A stretch of DNA of 64,000 bases. Source: Areca catechu (lineage: Eukaryota > Streptophyta > Magnoliopsida > Arecales > Arecaceae). This document shows, piece after piece, positions 1 through 10,383 of the stretch. Where the stretch lies: the NCBI GenBank assembly GCA_021397845.1, contig CM038040.1:48937088-49001087 (forward strand). Reading direction: 5' to 3'. Under the pieces are notes generated by a model. The model was not told the DNA's origin. It ran no database searches and worked only from the letters and a program-made list of their open reading frames with translations. A program made the position numbers and the translations under genes. Each line of letters begins with the position of its first letter. The stretch's first letter is position 1.

Positions 1-1074
1 GGGATGTAGATTGAAAATTAGGGTTTGGTGGTGGTGGAGTAGAGATGGGTGGACTAAGCTAGAGTTTTGGGATTGGAGATCTCACACCTCCTCAAGGTTC
101 CTAGGGAACCTGGATTTACTCTCTCACGGAGCTCAACACCTGAATACAAGTGCGGAAGAGAGAAACACAAAGTTGCTCACACAGAAATTAATTTCATTCA
201 TCTTTTTTTTTTCAAGAGTTACATAGAGTTGAATATAAAGACATAACAAAGAAATAAAATTTCATACACTTCCCATGTGGGACTAATAGGACTAACCCAC
301 ACTTTAGGCATCAAATTCTCTTCCCAAGACTCCTTCCATGAGTGGGTAGCCCAAAAACTCCAAGAAAACTTGAAAATCAGCTCCGAATGGCAGGTTATGG
401 GGGTGTCTCCTAGTTTCTCTCCATGAATCAAGGATTTTCTCTTCATGGTTTGGCTCTTTTGGACACCTCCTAGTCTTGCTCCACAAGTTTAGGCTTCTTC
501 CTTTCATGGCTTTGGCACTTTAGGAAACTTTTGGGTGCCTCCTTGATTTTCTCCCCAAGACATGCTCTTTTCCCTTTTATAACTTGGGTTTTTATGGAAC
601 ATTGTGGGGCACCTCCTTGATCCTCTCTTCAAGAAAAATTCTTGCCATCCTGGCTTGGGTTTATCTGGAAAGAAGTTGGCTCCTCCTTGGATTGAGGTAT
701 CTTGATGGATTTCTCCCCCAAGTGGCGCATGAAATAAGGGACCTGCTTTCTTGTGGTGTGGGGACCAAGGCACACTGGATGGAGATGTGGCGCCTCCTGG
801 ACTCTGGCCCATGGCTGGGAGTGTGGCACCCACTTGCTTGGTCCTGGGAGAAAATGTGGCACCTTGGAGAAGACCTAGACCACTACTAGGACTTGTATTG
901 AGTCAACATGACTCAACAAAATTTAAATTACAGGGAAATATAGACTCAAACTAAAATTGAGTTGACCAAGTCAACCCTTATTATAAAACCAGAAAACCCT
1001 AATTCTTCGGGCAATGTCAATCAGAGATCCAGATGGAGCCCGGAAGTCTTCTTCTGAGTCTGGTGCCCGCACCA
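1..1074 (-). repeat. 3' LTR of chromovirus copy 1 (partial)
   Basis: This stretch is a direct repeat of 5393-6465. I count roughly 15 substitutions by eye, about 1.4 percent, so the insertion is young. The LTR edge is at 1074, where the internal sequence begins with a purine-rich minus-strand tract (CCCCGGGAGAAT) typical of a polypurine tract. Small open frames in this stretch recur in the other LTR and are not genes. Confidence 0.9.
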
Positions 1075-1850
1075 ATTCTCCCGGGGTGGGAGGAACTCGA
1101 CCCTGTCGAGTATGGATCAAGCTGGCTCTGGTATCTCTCCAAGAGGTCTGGGTCCAATTCTTGTAATTCTTCTCGGGAGATCCAAGAGTTATCAGAATCT
1201 GGCCTTCCTTGCCAGCGGACCAGGTATCTTTGGTATCCTCGATTACGAGTAGAGATAACCTGATCATCTAGGATCTTTTCAATCTGCTCTTTCCTCACAT
1301 GCCAGTTTTTTGGTGGACACACAGGGTTGGGTTCACTCTCAAGAGCAGGATTAGGCTCAAAAAGGCTCACTGGGAATCACAGCTGGCTCTCTATACTCTA
1401 CTAGGTCTGTAATGTTGAAAGTGGAGCTAATGCCTAGTTCTGAAGGCAACTCGAGCACATAGGCATTGGACCCTACTCTCTTCACCACTCTAAATGATCC
1501 AGCTCCTCTAGCATGTAACTTTCTAACAGTTCCAGGAGGAAACCGTTCAGGCCTTAACCTAATCATTACATAGTCTCCCTCAACAAAAGTTTTGACTCGT
1601 CTTTGAGAATCAGCCAACTTCTTATAAGTTTCATTACTTAAATTTATTTTGGCATGAATTTCTTTATGCAAGTCCTTTACATGCTATGCAAGTGCATCAA
1701 GAGACTTGTGTGTGTGGACTAATAGTGAAATCAGATCAAGTGGTGTGTGAGGCTTGTATCCATGAACAATTTCAAAGGGACTCTAGCCTATAGACCTATT
1801 GATCGAAACATTATATGCAAATTTAGTCCTAGACAAAATACAAATCCCAA
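1075..1850 (-). pseudogene. Integrase C-terminal tail plus chromodomain remnant of chromovirus copy 1
   Basis: On the minus strand, about 1850-1680 still reads as the end of an integrase (FAYNVSINRS, then SPFEIVHGYKP) with stops. It continues as an open stretch (1671-1357) containing GDYVMIRLRPERFPPGT and the tail STFNITDLVEYRE, which is the usual integrase C-terminal fold of Ty3/gypsy elements. A chromodomain follows (1370-1075) with QRYLVRWQGRPDSDNSW, keeping the aromatic residues that bind methylated histone tails. The two parts overlap in different frames, so a frameshift separates them. Nothing remains of the zinc-binding domain or the DDE core. In intact chromoviruses this tail directs insertion into heterochromatin; here it is probably only relict sequence. 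Confidence 0.85.
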
Positions 1851-1995
1851 TTCCTGGTGCTCTCAATCAAACCAAAATCTGAGCCAAAGCCTAGTAAAGG
1901 GTCAAGAAAAACTAAACTAGACTGACGACGCATTCCTAAAGAATGGACTTTATTCCAAAGGAACCCTAGGTCTAAACCTAACAAACTAAGGCTCT

Positions 1996-3816
1996 CTAGG
2001 TTTGACCTTGGGTCGGAGGAGGGCATGCAGAGCATGAAAACTTATTATGGATGCCTAGTAGGTGCCATAAGGTCATCCAAAAGTAGGTGGCAAACCTAAT
2101 AGTTTCTAAGGAGTCTTGCAACCTAGAGATCTCAGTAAAGTGTAATTCCATAGCTCTAAAAACATGAGAAGATTCAGAGAAGGGTAGGAAATAAGAATCA
2201 GAGTTTTGAGGTGGCTTATCAGAAACAAGAAACAAACCTTGGTTATTCAGGATGACCTTAAAATGAGGACATTGTTCTATAGGTGCACTCATCCAAACCT
2301 CATGATTTGCTCTAGGAGGGTCTACAAGTACAAGTTCTAGGGTAGGCTGGGTGCTCCTAGAAGGTGGAAGGTTATCAGGAAGGTCTTTGGAATGTTTATC
2401 TAAAAAGTCCTCTAAGCTACTGTCTTTTTCTTGTTCTTGGACCTTCTCAATGGGCAATTCTTGTGAACCCCTTCCTTCTTCACACTTCTCTACCAGATTT
2501 GACTCAGGGGTGTCTTCTTTGGATTCCTCAATGAGTTCAGGGGTATTCTCACTTAAACTTTCATTTGGTGTAATTTCCTCTTCCTGAACTTCCTCAAAAG
2601 GGTCTTCTCTTAGGGTTAGCTCCTGAATTCCTTGAGTGGCAGGGGTCCCCTCAATAACCCCATTAGGTAGGAGTTGGTTAATTGAATTATCGGGAGAGAT
2701 ATCCTCAAATTCTTCTTCTTCATATTCATCTATCAAACTTATGTCAGGCTCATATATTTCTTCCTCAATCTCACTGAAATGTTCTAATCTATTCTCCTTT
2801 GATTCCCCTTTAAGTACGGCTCTGGTCAGGTCAACTAATTTTGGGATGGCCATGCCTAACTCCTTCTCAGTGTTATCCTTCTGGACAAGAGGTGACACAA
2901 GTGGGAATTGACAAACAAAAGTCTGGTTCATTACGGGTGTCGGATCAATCGGAACTTGACTCAAGTTGGTAGAGGTTGGCTTTAAGTCCAAAGTACTTGA
3001 TTGGTTATATCTTAAAGACCACTCATAGTCTTGGGCTTCTTGGTAGGCTCGGTCTAACTTATTGGTTATTTCAAGGCATAGCTTCCTATAAATGTTTGGG
3101 TGTAACCCAACCCTAAACCTCGATGTGATCTGAGCTTCGGTCTCAATGATATTGCATTTCATGTCGTACCACTGGAAGTCCTCGATATATTTAGACACAG
3201 GCCTATTACCTTGTCGTAATTGGTACCATTGGTCTAAAAGTCTTTTCTCATAGGATCTACCTAGGTACATATCTCTCAACTTACTTCTCATATCTCTCCA
3301 AGTATATATTTCCTCTTTTCTTTGATAACACTCGTGCTCAATAGCATACCAATGCGACCTAGCATGTTTGGTGAACTTGGTTTTGGCCAACCTAATTTGT
3401 CCTAATTTCGATATGTTAGTGCACTCAAAATACTGATCCATTTGTTCTTCCCACTTAATATATGTCTCTTGTCTTCCATCAAAAGTGGGTGCATAAGGTT
3501 CGGTGTTCCTAACAGGTCCCTTTTCTGAGTCAACCAAGTATGGATATAGGCTCCAAGGGTTATGCTCGGGATCACGGTATAAGGTCCTCCTAGGCTCCTG
3601 GCATGGGTGAGGTTGGGGCCTATTAAATTTTGGATCAGGGGTCCAATTTTGATGTCTACGTTTCTCAAGTCCCTGGGCTCGGTCTCTAAAATGGGCAAAA
3701 CCCTCATTCATATCCTGACTCAATTTGGTCATACTTTCGGTAAGAGTTCTAATCATGGCCTCTAAATCAGGTTGGGTTTGACCAAGTTGGTAGGGTACTT
3801 CGTTCCGGGTGGACAT
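1996..3816 (-). CDS. gag: Retrotransposon gag protein, intact (about 606 aa)
   Basis: This is a single uninterrupted frame. I chose the Met of MSTRNEVPYQ at 3816 because the second copy of the family also begins MSTR; an upstream in-frame Met at 3834 adds six residues. The N-terminus is a short polar helix (MIRTLTESMTKLSQDM). Residues around 110-280 resemble the retrotransposon gag domain (YIKWEEQMDQYFE, RSKLRDMYLGRSYEKRLLDQ, YIEDF). A long Asp/Glu-rich stretch with DEYEEEEFED follows. I see no CCHC zinc knuckle. The frame ends (FWMTLWHLLGIHN) just before the integrase remnant, so no pol follows. Gag should form the cytoplasmic particle that packages element RNA. An intact gag in an element lacking pol is unusual. 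Confidence 0.85.
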   Translation of the reverse strand: MSTRNEVPYQLGQTQPDLEAMIRTLTESMTKLSQDMNEGFAHFRDRAQGLEKRRHQNWTPDPKFNRPQPHPCQEPRRTLYRDPEHNPWSLYPYLVDSEKGPVRNTEPYAPTFDGRQETYIKWEEQMDQYFECTNISKLGQIRLAKTKFTKHARSHWYAIEHECYQRKEEIYTWRDMRSKLRDMYLGRSYEKRLLDQWYQLRQGNRPVSKYIEDFQWYDMKCNIIETEAQITSRFRVGLHPNIYRKLCLEITNKLDRAYQEAQDYEWSLRYNQSSTLDLKPTSTNLSQVPIDPTPVMNQTFVCQFPLVSPLVQKDNTEKELGMAIPKLVDLTRAVLKGESKENRLEHFSEIEEEIYEPDISLIDEYEEEEFEDISPDNSINQLLPNGVIEGTPATQGIQELTLREDPFEEVQEEEITPNESLSENTPELIEESKEDTPESNLVEKCEEGRGSQELPIEKVQEQEKDSSLEDFLDKHSKDLPDNLPPSRSTQPTLELVLVDPPRANHEVWMSAPIEQCPHFKVILNNQGLFLVSDKPPQNSDSYFLPFSESSHVFRAMELHFTEISRLQDSLETIRFATYFWMTLWHLLGIHNKFSCSACPPPTQGQT

Positions 3817-4706
3817 GATGATGCAAGCAAGCACACCAAATGAGACTCGACTGAAACGACTACGGACTAACTAGACCTAGAGCCCAAACTAGATGCCCAA
3901 ACAGAGTGGCAAGCTAGCCTGTAGTAACTCGGGACTCAGCCAGGAAGGTGTAAGGGGAGTGTTAGGTCCCTAATTGCCAATCCTAGACATCAATCAGAGA
4001 TTGGCCAGGTAGGCGGACCAGCACACAAGCCCTTCAGGATAGAATCCCTGAACCACCATTCTAGACACTGAGTACAAAGCACACACCGAGTAACTAGACA
4101 AACTGACTCAACATTAGCCTAGACCCGACTTGTTGGTGTCCCTAGCCCACTAGGGCAAATTAGGTCTAATTAATTTTAAGATTAAAGGCTTAGATTTGAA
4201 TGAGTGGGTGGTGGTTTTGAGCTAAGGAGAGGTTATCAACTCCTCTCCTTATCTTAGATGCTCAAATGCCCTTAAGATGAATTAAGAGATGAACACTCAA
4301 AAATAATTGAATTGCAGAAACACAAAAACAGAGTTGCAGTAATTTAATTCTCAGAAATCTCACGGAAACCAATAAATCACAGGAAAATTATGCAAAATAG
4401 CTTCAATTATACTGGTTTCAGAAAAACAAAGATCACCAAATTTGGAGTTACCTGTAGTGAGAAATAATTCCTGCAACAGGAAAATTACAGGCTGAAAATA
4501 GAGTACTTTCCCGTTTACAATTCCTGCTATGAAGTTGTAACCCAACGGATCCCCTACATGCCCTAGGAACACCCCGTGGAATGGGAAGAGGAGGTTTGCA
4601 CCTCGCTTCGTTCCTAGGACCGGACGTTCTGGGGAGTCTACTTCGAGCAGACAAAGTAAAAAGAGAGAGACTCAAACAAGTAATCAAAACAGAAATCCTA
4701 GACAGG
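3817..4706 (-). other. 5' untranslated leader of chromovirus copy 1
   Basis: This stretch lies between the primer binding site and gag and has no convincing gene. Segments such as TTGGTGTCCCTAGCCCACTA (near 4133) recur in the leader of the second copy near 49660, supporting shared ancestry. It probably carries the packaging and translation-start signals of the element RNA, which is inference. Confidence 0.6.
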
Positions 4707-4784
4707 GCTCTGATACCAAAATTGATGCAGCACGAAAGCTCTGATACCAAAATTGATGCAGAACGAATGCTCTGATACCAAAAA
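4707..4784 (-). repeat. Primer binding site, triplicated in tandem
   Basis: The minus-strand motif TGGTATCAGAGC, complementary to the 3' end of initiator Met tRNA in plant retrotransposons, occurs three times. Its plus-strand form GCTCTGATACCA starts at 4707, 4738 and 4769, exactly 31 bp apart. Each unit also repeats the LTR terminus (TGATGCAG plus about seven bases), so the LTR/primer-site junction itself is triplicated. The second family copy (50170-50183) has only one site. Confidence 0.88.
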
Positions 4785-6465
4785 TGATGCAGAACAAAAA
4801 AAGATGATGCGATGCGGAAGTAAATTAAAATTAATGTATTTTTTTTTATTTATTTTTAGAAGTCGGCTTTGACTCAAAGGAAAGATAAACTAATGTTGAA
4901 AGAAACTAAGAAATGACTGAAAGCACAATTAAAAGGAGTGGATTATCAGAGTAACTCAGAAGTAGGATCGCTGGGGATTGAGAAACCCCCAGACCTAGGG
5001 TTTACTCCTCTTTCAAGAAACAGACGAAGAGAGAAGAGAAGGTTTTATACCTGACTGTGATATCTCTCGTTGCTTCAATTGAAGGACACTCTCGAGCAGA
5101 TTATAGGATCCTTGGAGACGAGGTATCTTCGCAATGGATCCTCGGATTGTAGTCCTATGGCAAGGTTGGCCTTCTTCTCGAACTCAGGATCTGGAAGAAG
5201 AAGAACAAAAAAAAAGAACCAGAAACTCAAAGAAAGACACTGACCTGAGGACTTAATGAAGATTGTTGGATGTAGAAGTTCCGGAGATCTTGATACTGAT
5301 CTGACTCTTCTTTGAGCTTGCTCTATAGTTGAAACAGTTGATCTGAACCTGGATGCTAGTGGCCGGCCTCTATGTGGAAGAGAGGGGCCGTGGGATGTAG
5401 ACGGAAAATTAGGGTTTGGTGGTGGTGGAGTAGAGATGGGTGGACTAAGCTAGAGTTTTGGGGTTGGAGATCTCACACCTCCTCAAGGTTCCTAGGGAAC
5501 CTGGATTTACTCCCTCACGGAGCTCAACACCTGAATACAAGTGCGGAAGAGAGAAACACAAAGTTGCTCACACAGAAATTAATTTCATTCATCTTTTTTT
5601 TTTCAAGAGTTACATAGAGTTGAATATAAAGACATAACAAAGAAATAAAATTTCATACACTTCCCATGTGGGACTAATAGGACTAACCCACACTTTAGGC
5701 ATCAAATTCTCTTCCCAAGACTCCTTCCATGAGTGGGCAGCCCAAAAACTCCAAGAAAACTTGAAAATCAGCTCCGAATGGCAGGTTATGGGGGTGTCTC
5801 CTAGTTTCTCTCCATAAATCAAGGATTTTCTCTTCATGGTTTGGCTCTTTTGGACACCTCCTAGTCTTGCTCCACAAGTTTAGGCTTCTTCCTTTCATGG
5901 CTTTGGCACTTTAGGAAACTTTTGGGTGCCTCCTTGATTTTCTCCCCAAGACATGCTCTTTTCCCTTTTATAACTTGGGTTTTTATGGAACATTGTGGGG
6001 CACCTCCTTGATCCTCTCTTCAAGAAAAATTCTTGCCATCCTGGCTTGGGTTTATCTGGAAAGAAGTTGGCTCCTCCTTGGATTGAGGTATCTTGATGGA
6101 TTTCTCCCCCAAGTGGCGCATGAAAGAAGGGACCCGCTTTCTTGTGGTGTGGGGACCAAGGCACACTGGATGGAGATGTGGCGCCTCCTGGACTCTGGCG
6201 CGTGGCTGGGAGTGTGGCACCCACTTGCTTGGTCCTGGGAGAAAATGTGGCACCTTGGAGAAGACCTAGACCACTACTAGGACTTGTATTGAGTCAACAT
6301 GACTCAACAAAATTTAAATTGCAGGGAAATACAGACTCAAACTAAAATTGAGTTGACCAAGTCAACCCTTATTACAAAACCAAAAAACCCTAATTCTTCG
6401 GGCAATGTCAATCAGAGATCCAGATGGAGCCCTGAAGTCTTCTTCTGAGTCTGGTGCCCGCACCA
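4785..6465 (-). repeat. 5' LTR of chromovirus copy 1
   Basis: The LTR is 1681 bp. On the minus strand it starts TGGTGCGGG at 6465 and ends TGCATCA at 4785, directly next to the primer binding site. The 5393-6465 part matches the 3' LTR at 1-1074. A TATA-type box (GTATAAAACC, minus strand) lies at 5041-5050, leaving about 230 bp of transcribed leader inside the LTR, a normal arrangement. Confidence 0.9.
5041..5050 (-). promoter_or_regulatory. TATA-type box of the chromovirus copy 1 LTR promoter
   Basis: The minus strand reads GTATAAAACC, about 255 bp upstream of the LTR 3' end, as expected for an LTR promoter driving gag. Called from motif and position only. Confidence 0.5.
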
Positions 6466-6792
6466 CCGACCTTCTGAGCTGAACTCCAGGATTAGTGGGA
6501 CCGAGACTTAAGTCTTCGGAACTTCCTCTGGACTGAACTCCGGGGCTGCATGCTGGAATTTAATTCCGTGTGGCACTTCGGACTAAACTCCGGGTTTTTG
6601 CGGAAGAGCCGGCTTCCGTGAGATCTTTCGGGTTGAGGCCTGGGACTTCGCGTCTTTGCAGGCTGTTTGTGGGCTTCCCGCCTTGCACTCGTTCACCAAA
6701 CTTAAAACTGGATGGTGATGGTCCTACGAGACGAGAACAGGCATTGCACTTAAAAAGGATATCATTATCAAAGTTTAAAAGGTCTTACACTA
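6466..6792 (-). other. 3' untranslated remnant of the Tat(-) element
   Basis: No coding potential follows the integrase end. The stretch contains degenerate repeats of a GGACTGAACTCCGGG-type motif (near 6475, 6530 and 6580). The same motif family forms a 50-bp tandem array at 62761-63165, suggesting that the Tat-type elements of this genome share a repeat-bearing 3' region. Confidence 0.5.
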
Positions 6793-7950
6793 TTGGTAAT
6801 ACATCCTCAAGTTCACGGCATTCCATGTCCATGGAAATCGAGATCCGTCGAGCTCCTATAGGTAATAAGCTCCGTGGGGGAGTGCTTCGGCCATCCTATA
6901 AGGGCCCTCCCAATTTAGGGAGAGCTTACCGCACTCTCGCGGCTGGGAAGCCTCAGCACGGCGTAGCACTAAATCTCCCGAGCGGAAGGATTTCGACTGC
7001 ACCCTGGAATTGTAGTATTTGGCCACTCGTTGCCGGTAGGCCGCCATCCGAACTCGGGCCCTATCCCTTGTTTCTTCAAGGAGATCCAGGTTCAGTAGCA
7101 GCCGCACCGGGTTCTCAGCCTCGTTATACTACTCTACATGCAAGGTCGGCAGACTGAGCTCTACTGGAATAACTGCTTCCGCACCAAAGATGTGGTTGAA
7201 GGGGATCTCGTCCGTGGCTATCCTTGGGATGGTATGATACGCCCATAGGATGCTGGGAAGCTCCTCCGCCCATCTTCCCTTGGCTTGGTCCAGTCTTGTT
7301 CGAAGGCCTTGCAGGATGGTTCTGTTTGTCATCTCGGCTTCTCCATTGGTCTGAGGATGCGCCACCGAGATGAAGCGATGATGAATCTTGAGGTCGTTAC
7401 AAAACTCCTCGAACTCCCAGCAATCGAACTGGCATCCATTGTCAGTGATGATGGTGTAGGGCAAGCCGAAGTGGCAGATAATCAACTTCCAGAGGAACTT
7501 GGTGACATTCGCCTCTGTGATCCGGGCTAACAGCTTGGCCTTGACCCACTTCGTGAAATTGTTAATAGCCACAATCAAGAACTTTCGCTGCCCGGACACA
7601 AGGAAAAAAGGTCCGAGGAGATCCATGCCCCACTGACCAAACAGCCAGGGGACGGAGAGCTGGGAGAGTGGCGCGGCAGGCTGGCACTGTACGGCAGCAT
7701 GCCGCTGACATCGATCACACCTCTTGACGAAGTTAGCTATGTCTTCTCTCATCGTCTCCCAGAAGTACCCTTGATGGAGAGCCTTGTATGCCAGTGTCCT
7801 GCCCCCCACATGGTTCCCACAGATGCCCTCGTGGATCTCTTGGAGCACGAGTGTGGCTTCGGTGGGTCTTAGACATTTGAGGAGCGGGTAGGAGTAGGAC
7901 CTTCGGTACAGTAGCCCATCCATCAACACGAATCATGCGGCCTTCCTTTT
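6793..7950 (-). pseudogene. Integrase region of Tat(-) pol
   Basis: An open frame of 266 codons (7929-7129) holds an almost complete integrase, which inserts the cDNA copy into the genome. The zinc-binding domain is present (EIHEGICGNHVGG ... CDRCQRH), and the catalytic core keeps its three acidic residues in GMDLLGPF, IITDNGCQFD and TNGEAEMTNR. A single in-frame TAG at 7129 separates it from the C-terminal domain (7128-6856: LLLNLDLLEETRD, RSGDLVLRRAEAS, NWEGPYRM), and the tail decays near 6793. Only the nonsense codon and tail lesions are obvious, so the integrase is better preserved than the rest of this pol. Confidence 0.85.
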
Positions 7951-8521
7951 AATGAGACCGGCCGTCGTGCGATCCTCCAGCAAGGTGCTGTTGGTGATGT
8001 ACTCGATGTACTTTTCCATCCAGCTGGGCTCCGGGGTGACCTGCTGGACCTCCTTGGGTGTCTTTAGCTCAGGGCTTGAAGGAGCTCGACGTAGGCGTAG
8101 CTTAGTGATGAGTTCGGCAGAATTGCCATGCGGGAGAGGGCGTCTGCGTGAGCATTTTCCCCGCGTGGGATGTGGGAGACGCTGAAGCGCCTAAAACCCG
8201 TCGTGCTCGCTCGCACCAGCTCCAGGTATTTTGCCATTTGGGGGTCCCTGCCTCGTACTCTCCCGAGACCTTCCCGGCCACCAGCAGTGAGTTGGTGAAG
8301 ACCCTGAGGCTGGCCACATCCAGCTCGCGGGAGACTCTAAGTCCTGTGAGGAGTGCTTCGTACTCCGCTTAGTTATTGGTGGTGGTAAACTGGAAGCGGA
8401 GTGCACATTCGGCAACAACTCCCTCGTTGTTGGCGAGGATGAGTCCAGCTCCACTCCCACCGGAGTTTGAGGCTCCGTCCACATGAAGGACCTAGATGTC
8501 CTCCTCCGGTCCAAGCTCTGG
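7951..8521 (-). pseudogene. Second (archaeal-type) RNase H domain of Tat(-) pol
   Basis: The minus strand reads LHVDGASNSGGSGAG, then AEYEALLTGLRVSRELDVAS and LRVFTNSLLVAGKVSGEYEA, an RNase H-like fold lying between the first RNase H and integrase. A domain duplicated in this position is the recognised hallmark of the Tat lineage. Stops and frame changes interrupt it. FTNSLLV replaces the FTDSQLV of the plus-strand element, changing an expected acidic residue to Asn. Confidence 0.75.
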
Positions 8522-9060
8522 CTATCGGTTCTGGGGGCTCTCTTCCGGCCCCTCGCTCAGGCCTGCATACTCAACTAAAAAATCAGCGAGTACCTGCACC
8601 TTCATGGCCGACCTCGGTCGGTAGGCGATGTTGAACTCGCTGAGCTTCAGCACCCACTTTGTCAGGCGTCCGGACGTGTCAGGTCGGTTGAGCACCGCTT
8701 TCAGTGGTTGATCCATCAGGACCATGATGGGATGCGCTTGGAAATAAGGCCTGAGGCACCGGGCGGACACGATTATTGCAAAAATCAGTTTCTCGGATCG
8801 AGAATACCTGAGCTCCGTGTCGCAAAGAAGTTTGCTCATGTAATACACTGGCCTCTGGATCCCTTGTCATCCATCTGGACCAGGACCGAGCTGACGGCCT
8901 CCAGAGTAACCGCTAAGTACAGAAGGAGCTCTTCTCCTTCCTCTGGCCGGGAGAGCAGTGGCGGCGACGCCAACATCTTCTTCAGCTCTTCAAATGCCTC
9001 CTGGCACTCCTTCATCCAAGCGAAGTCGTGCATCTTCCTCAGCGCCTTGAAGAAGGTTTA
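8522..9060 (-). pseudogene. First RNase H region of Tat(-) pol
   Basis: Recognisable pieces are MHDFAWMKECQEAFEELKK and LLLYLAVTLEAVSSVLV (9033-8836), then MYYMSKLLCDTELRYSRSEK and YFQAHPIMVLMDQPLKAVL (8848-8522), the RT-connected RNase H that degrades the RNA template. A frameshift near 8850 divides them. The order and spacing match the plus-strand Tat copy at 39681-40255. Confidence 0.8.
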
Positions 9061-9903
9061 GCAGTGGTCAGCGGACCTTGAGATAAACTGGCTTAGGGTA
9101 GCTATCCGGCCAGTGAGTCACTGCACTTGCTTCTTGGAGGTGGGCTGCTCCATGTCTAGAATCGTCTGAACCTTCTCCGGGTTGGCTTCTATCCCTTTTT
9201 GGGTCACCATGAAGCCGAGGAACTTCCCCGCCGATACGCCGAAAGCGTACTTCGCCATGTTCAACTTCATTTGGTGAAGACAAAGGTAATGGAAGGTCTC
9301 CATCAGGTCGTCGACGTGGTCCGAGGTCAGCTTGCTCATCACTAGCATGTTGTCCACGTATACCTGCATGTTGTGGCCAATTTGGTCTTTGAAGACCTTG
9401 TTGACCAAACGTTGGTACGTGGCACCTACATCCTTGAGGCCAAACGACATCATCTTGTAGAAGTAGATCCCGCGATCTGTGATGAAGGTGGTGTGCTCCT
9501 CATCCTCCTGGTGTATTCGGATATGATTATACCCAGAGAAAGCGTCTATGAAAGAGAGGAGGCGATGTCCCAAGGTGGTGTCCACGAGTTGGTCGATCTT
9601 AGGAAGCGGGAAGCTGTCATTCGGGCAGGCTCGGTTGAGGTCGATGTAATCCACACAGATCCTCCACTTGCCGTTGTTCTTCTTTACCATCACCACGTTT
9701 GCCAGCCAACTAGGGTAGTGCACTTCTCGTACAAAGCCGGCGGTGAGGAGCTTTTCCACTTCTTCATTGATTTCCTTCTGTCTTTCAGCGGTGAAACTTC
9801 TCTTCTTCTGGCGGACCGGGCGGCACCTCGGATCAATCTTTAGTTGGTGGGTGATAACCTCCGAGGGAATACCTGGCATATCTGCAGCAGACCAGGCAAA
9901 CAC
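9061..9903 (-). pseudogene. Reverse transcriptase region of Tat(-) pol, with altered active site
   Basis: An open stretch of 261 codons (9903-9118) starts with FAWSAADMPGIPSEVITHQL and carries the usual RT blocks: VREVHYPSWLANVVMVKK, WRICVDYIDLNRACPNDSFP, LLSFIDAFSGYNHIRIHQED, and the catalytic motif region MQVYVDNMLVMSK. The active-site pair is Asp-Asn instead of the expected Asp-Asp seen in the plus-strand copy (YVDDMLVMSK), which should abolish polymerisation. A TAG at 9118 and another stop near 9060 separate it from RNase H. Confidence 0.88.
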
Positions 9904-10383
9904 ATCCGCGTTTTCTTGGAGGAAATCCAGCAGGCGAGCTCATTCGTCCTCCGGGAGTTGGGCTCCTACCTACACTGTCTTCTAAGGGTCTAAGCCGAGG
10001 GGGTACGTCAATAAGTGCTCTACGGGGCCTCTCCTGGGATCTTGCACCCTTTGATCGAGGTCGTCGACGTCAGAGCCGAGCTCGGCACTTCAGGCCCCCG
10101 GGAAAGCCTGCAAGTAATGCGGGACGGGTTGGGCCATCCCCCTCATTACTCCCATCACTAAGGCGATAGGGAACTGCACCAGCAACCTTTTGGTAGAAAT
10201 GACTGCATCCAGTTGGTTGAGCCCTGGATAGCCTAGGATAGCATTGTAAGATTATGGGAGTCGGACGATGGTGAAGGTCATCATGACCATGCTCTACTGG
10301 GGTGGTGTTCCGGCAGTAACAGGGAGAGTGATCTCCCCTTCGACCCCTACGGAATCTCCGGTGAAGCCCACGAGAGGGGTGTG
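9904..10383 (-). pseudogene. Protease C-terminal half and protease-RT linker of Tat(-) pol
   Basis: Immediately left of the solo LTR insertion the minus strand resumes with PLVGFTGDSVGVEGEITLPV. It continues through SYNAILGYPGLNQLDAV and a linker to HLLTYPLGLDP and the RT start. This aligns with 38536-39020 of the plus-strand Tat element, which shows that the insertion at 10384-12629 splits one original gene. Several stop codons are present. Confidence 0.7.

Larger units (their letters stand above)
1..6465 (-). mobile_element. Non-autonomous chromodomain Ty3/gypsy LTR retrotransposon (chromovirus copy 1), cut by window start
   Basis: The element reads on the minus strand: 5' LTR at 4785-6465, primer binding site, leader, gag, integrase-tail and chromodomain remnant, then a 3' LTR whose outer part lies before base 1. 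Bases 1-1074 match 5393-6465 almost perfectly. The LTR begins TGGTGCGGGCACC and ends ...TGCATCA on the minus strand. The five bases beyond the 5' LTR are CCGAC (6466-6470); the matching duplication would lie outside the window. Protease, reverse transcriptase, RNase H and the integrase core are absent. The element sits at the 3' end of a minus-strand Tat element, whose sequence resumes at 6466. Confidence 0.88.

Noticed and set aside
11..954. Cluster of 60-110-codon frames at the window start
   Set aside because: The same frames recur at 5372-6345 in the other LTR copy; they are LTR sequence, not genes.
4707..4784. tRNA-like matches GCTCTGATACCA
   Set aside because: They are the complement of a tRNA end used as primer sites, only 12 bp each, with no tRNA body around them.
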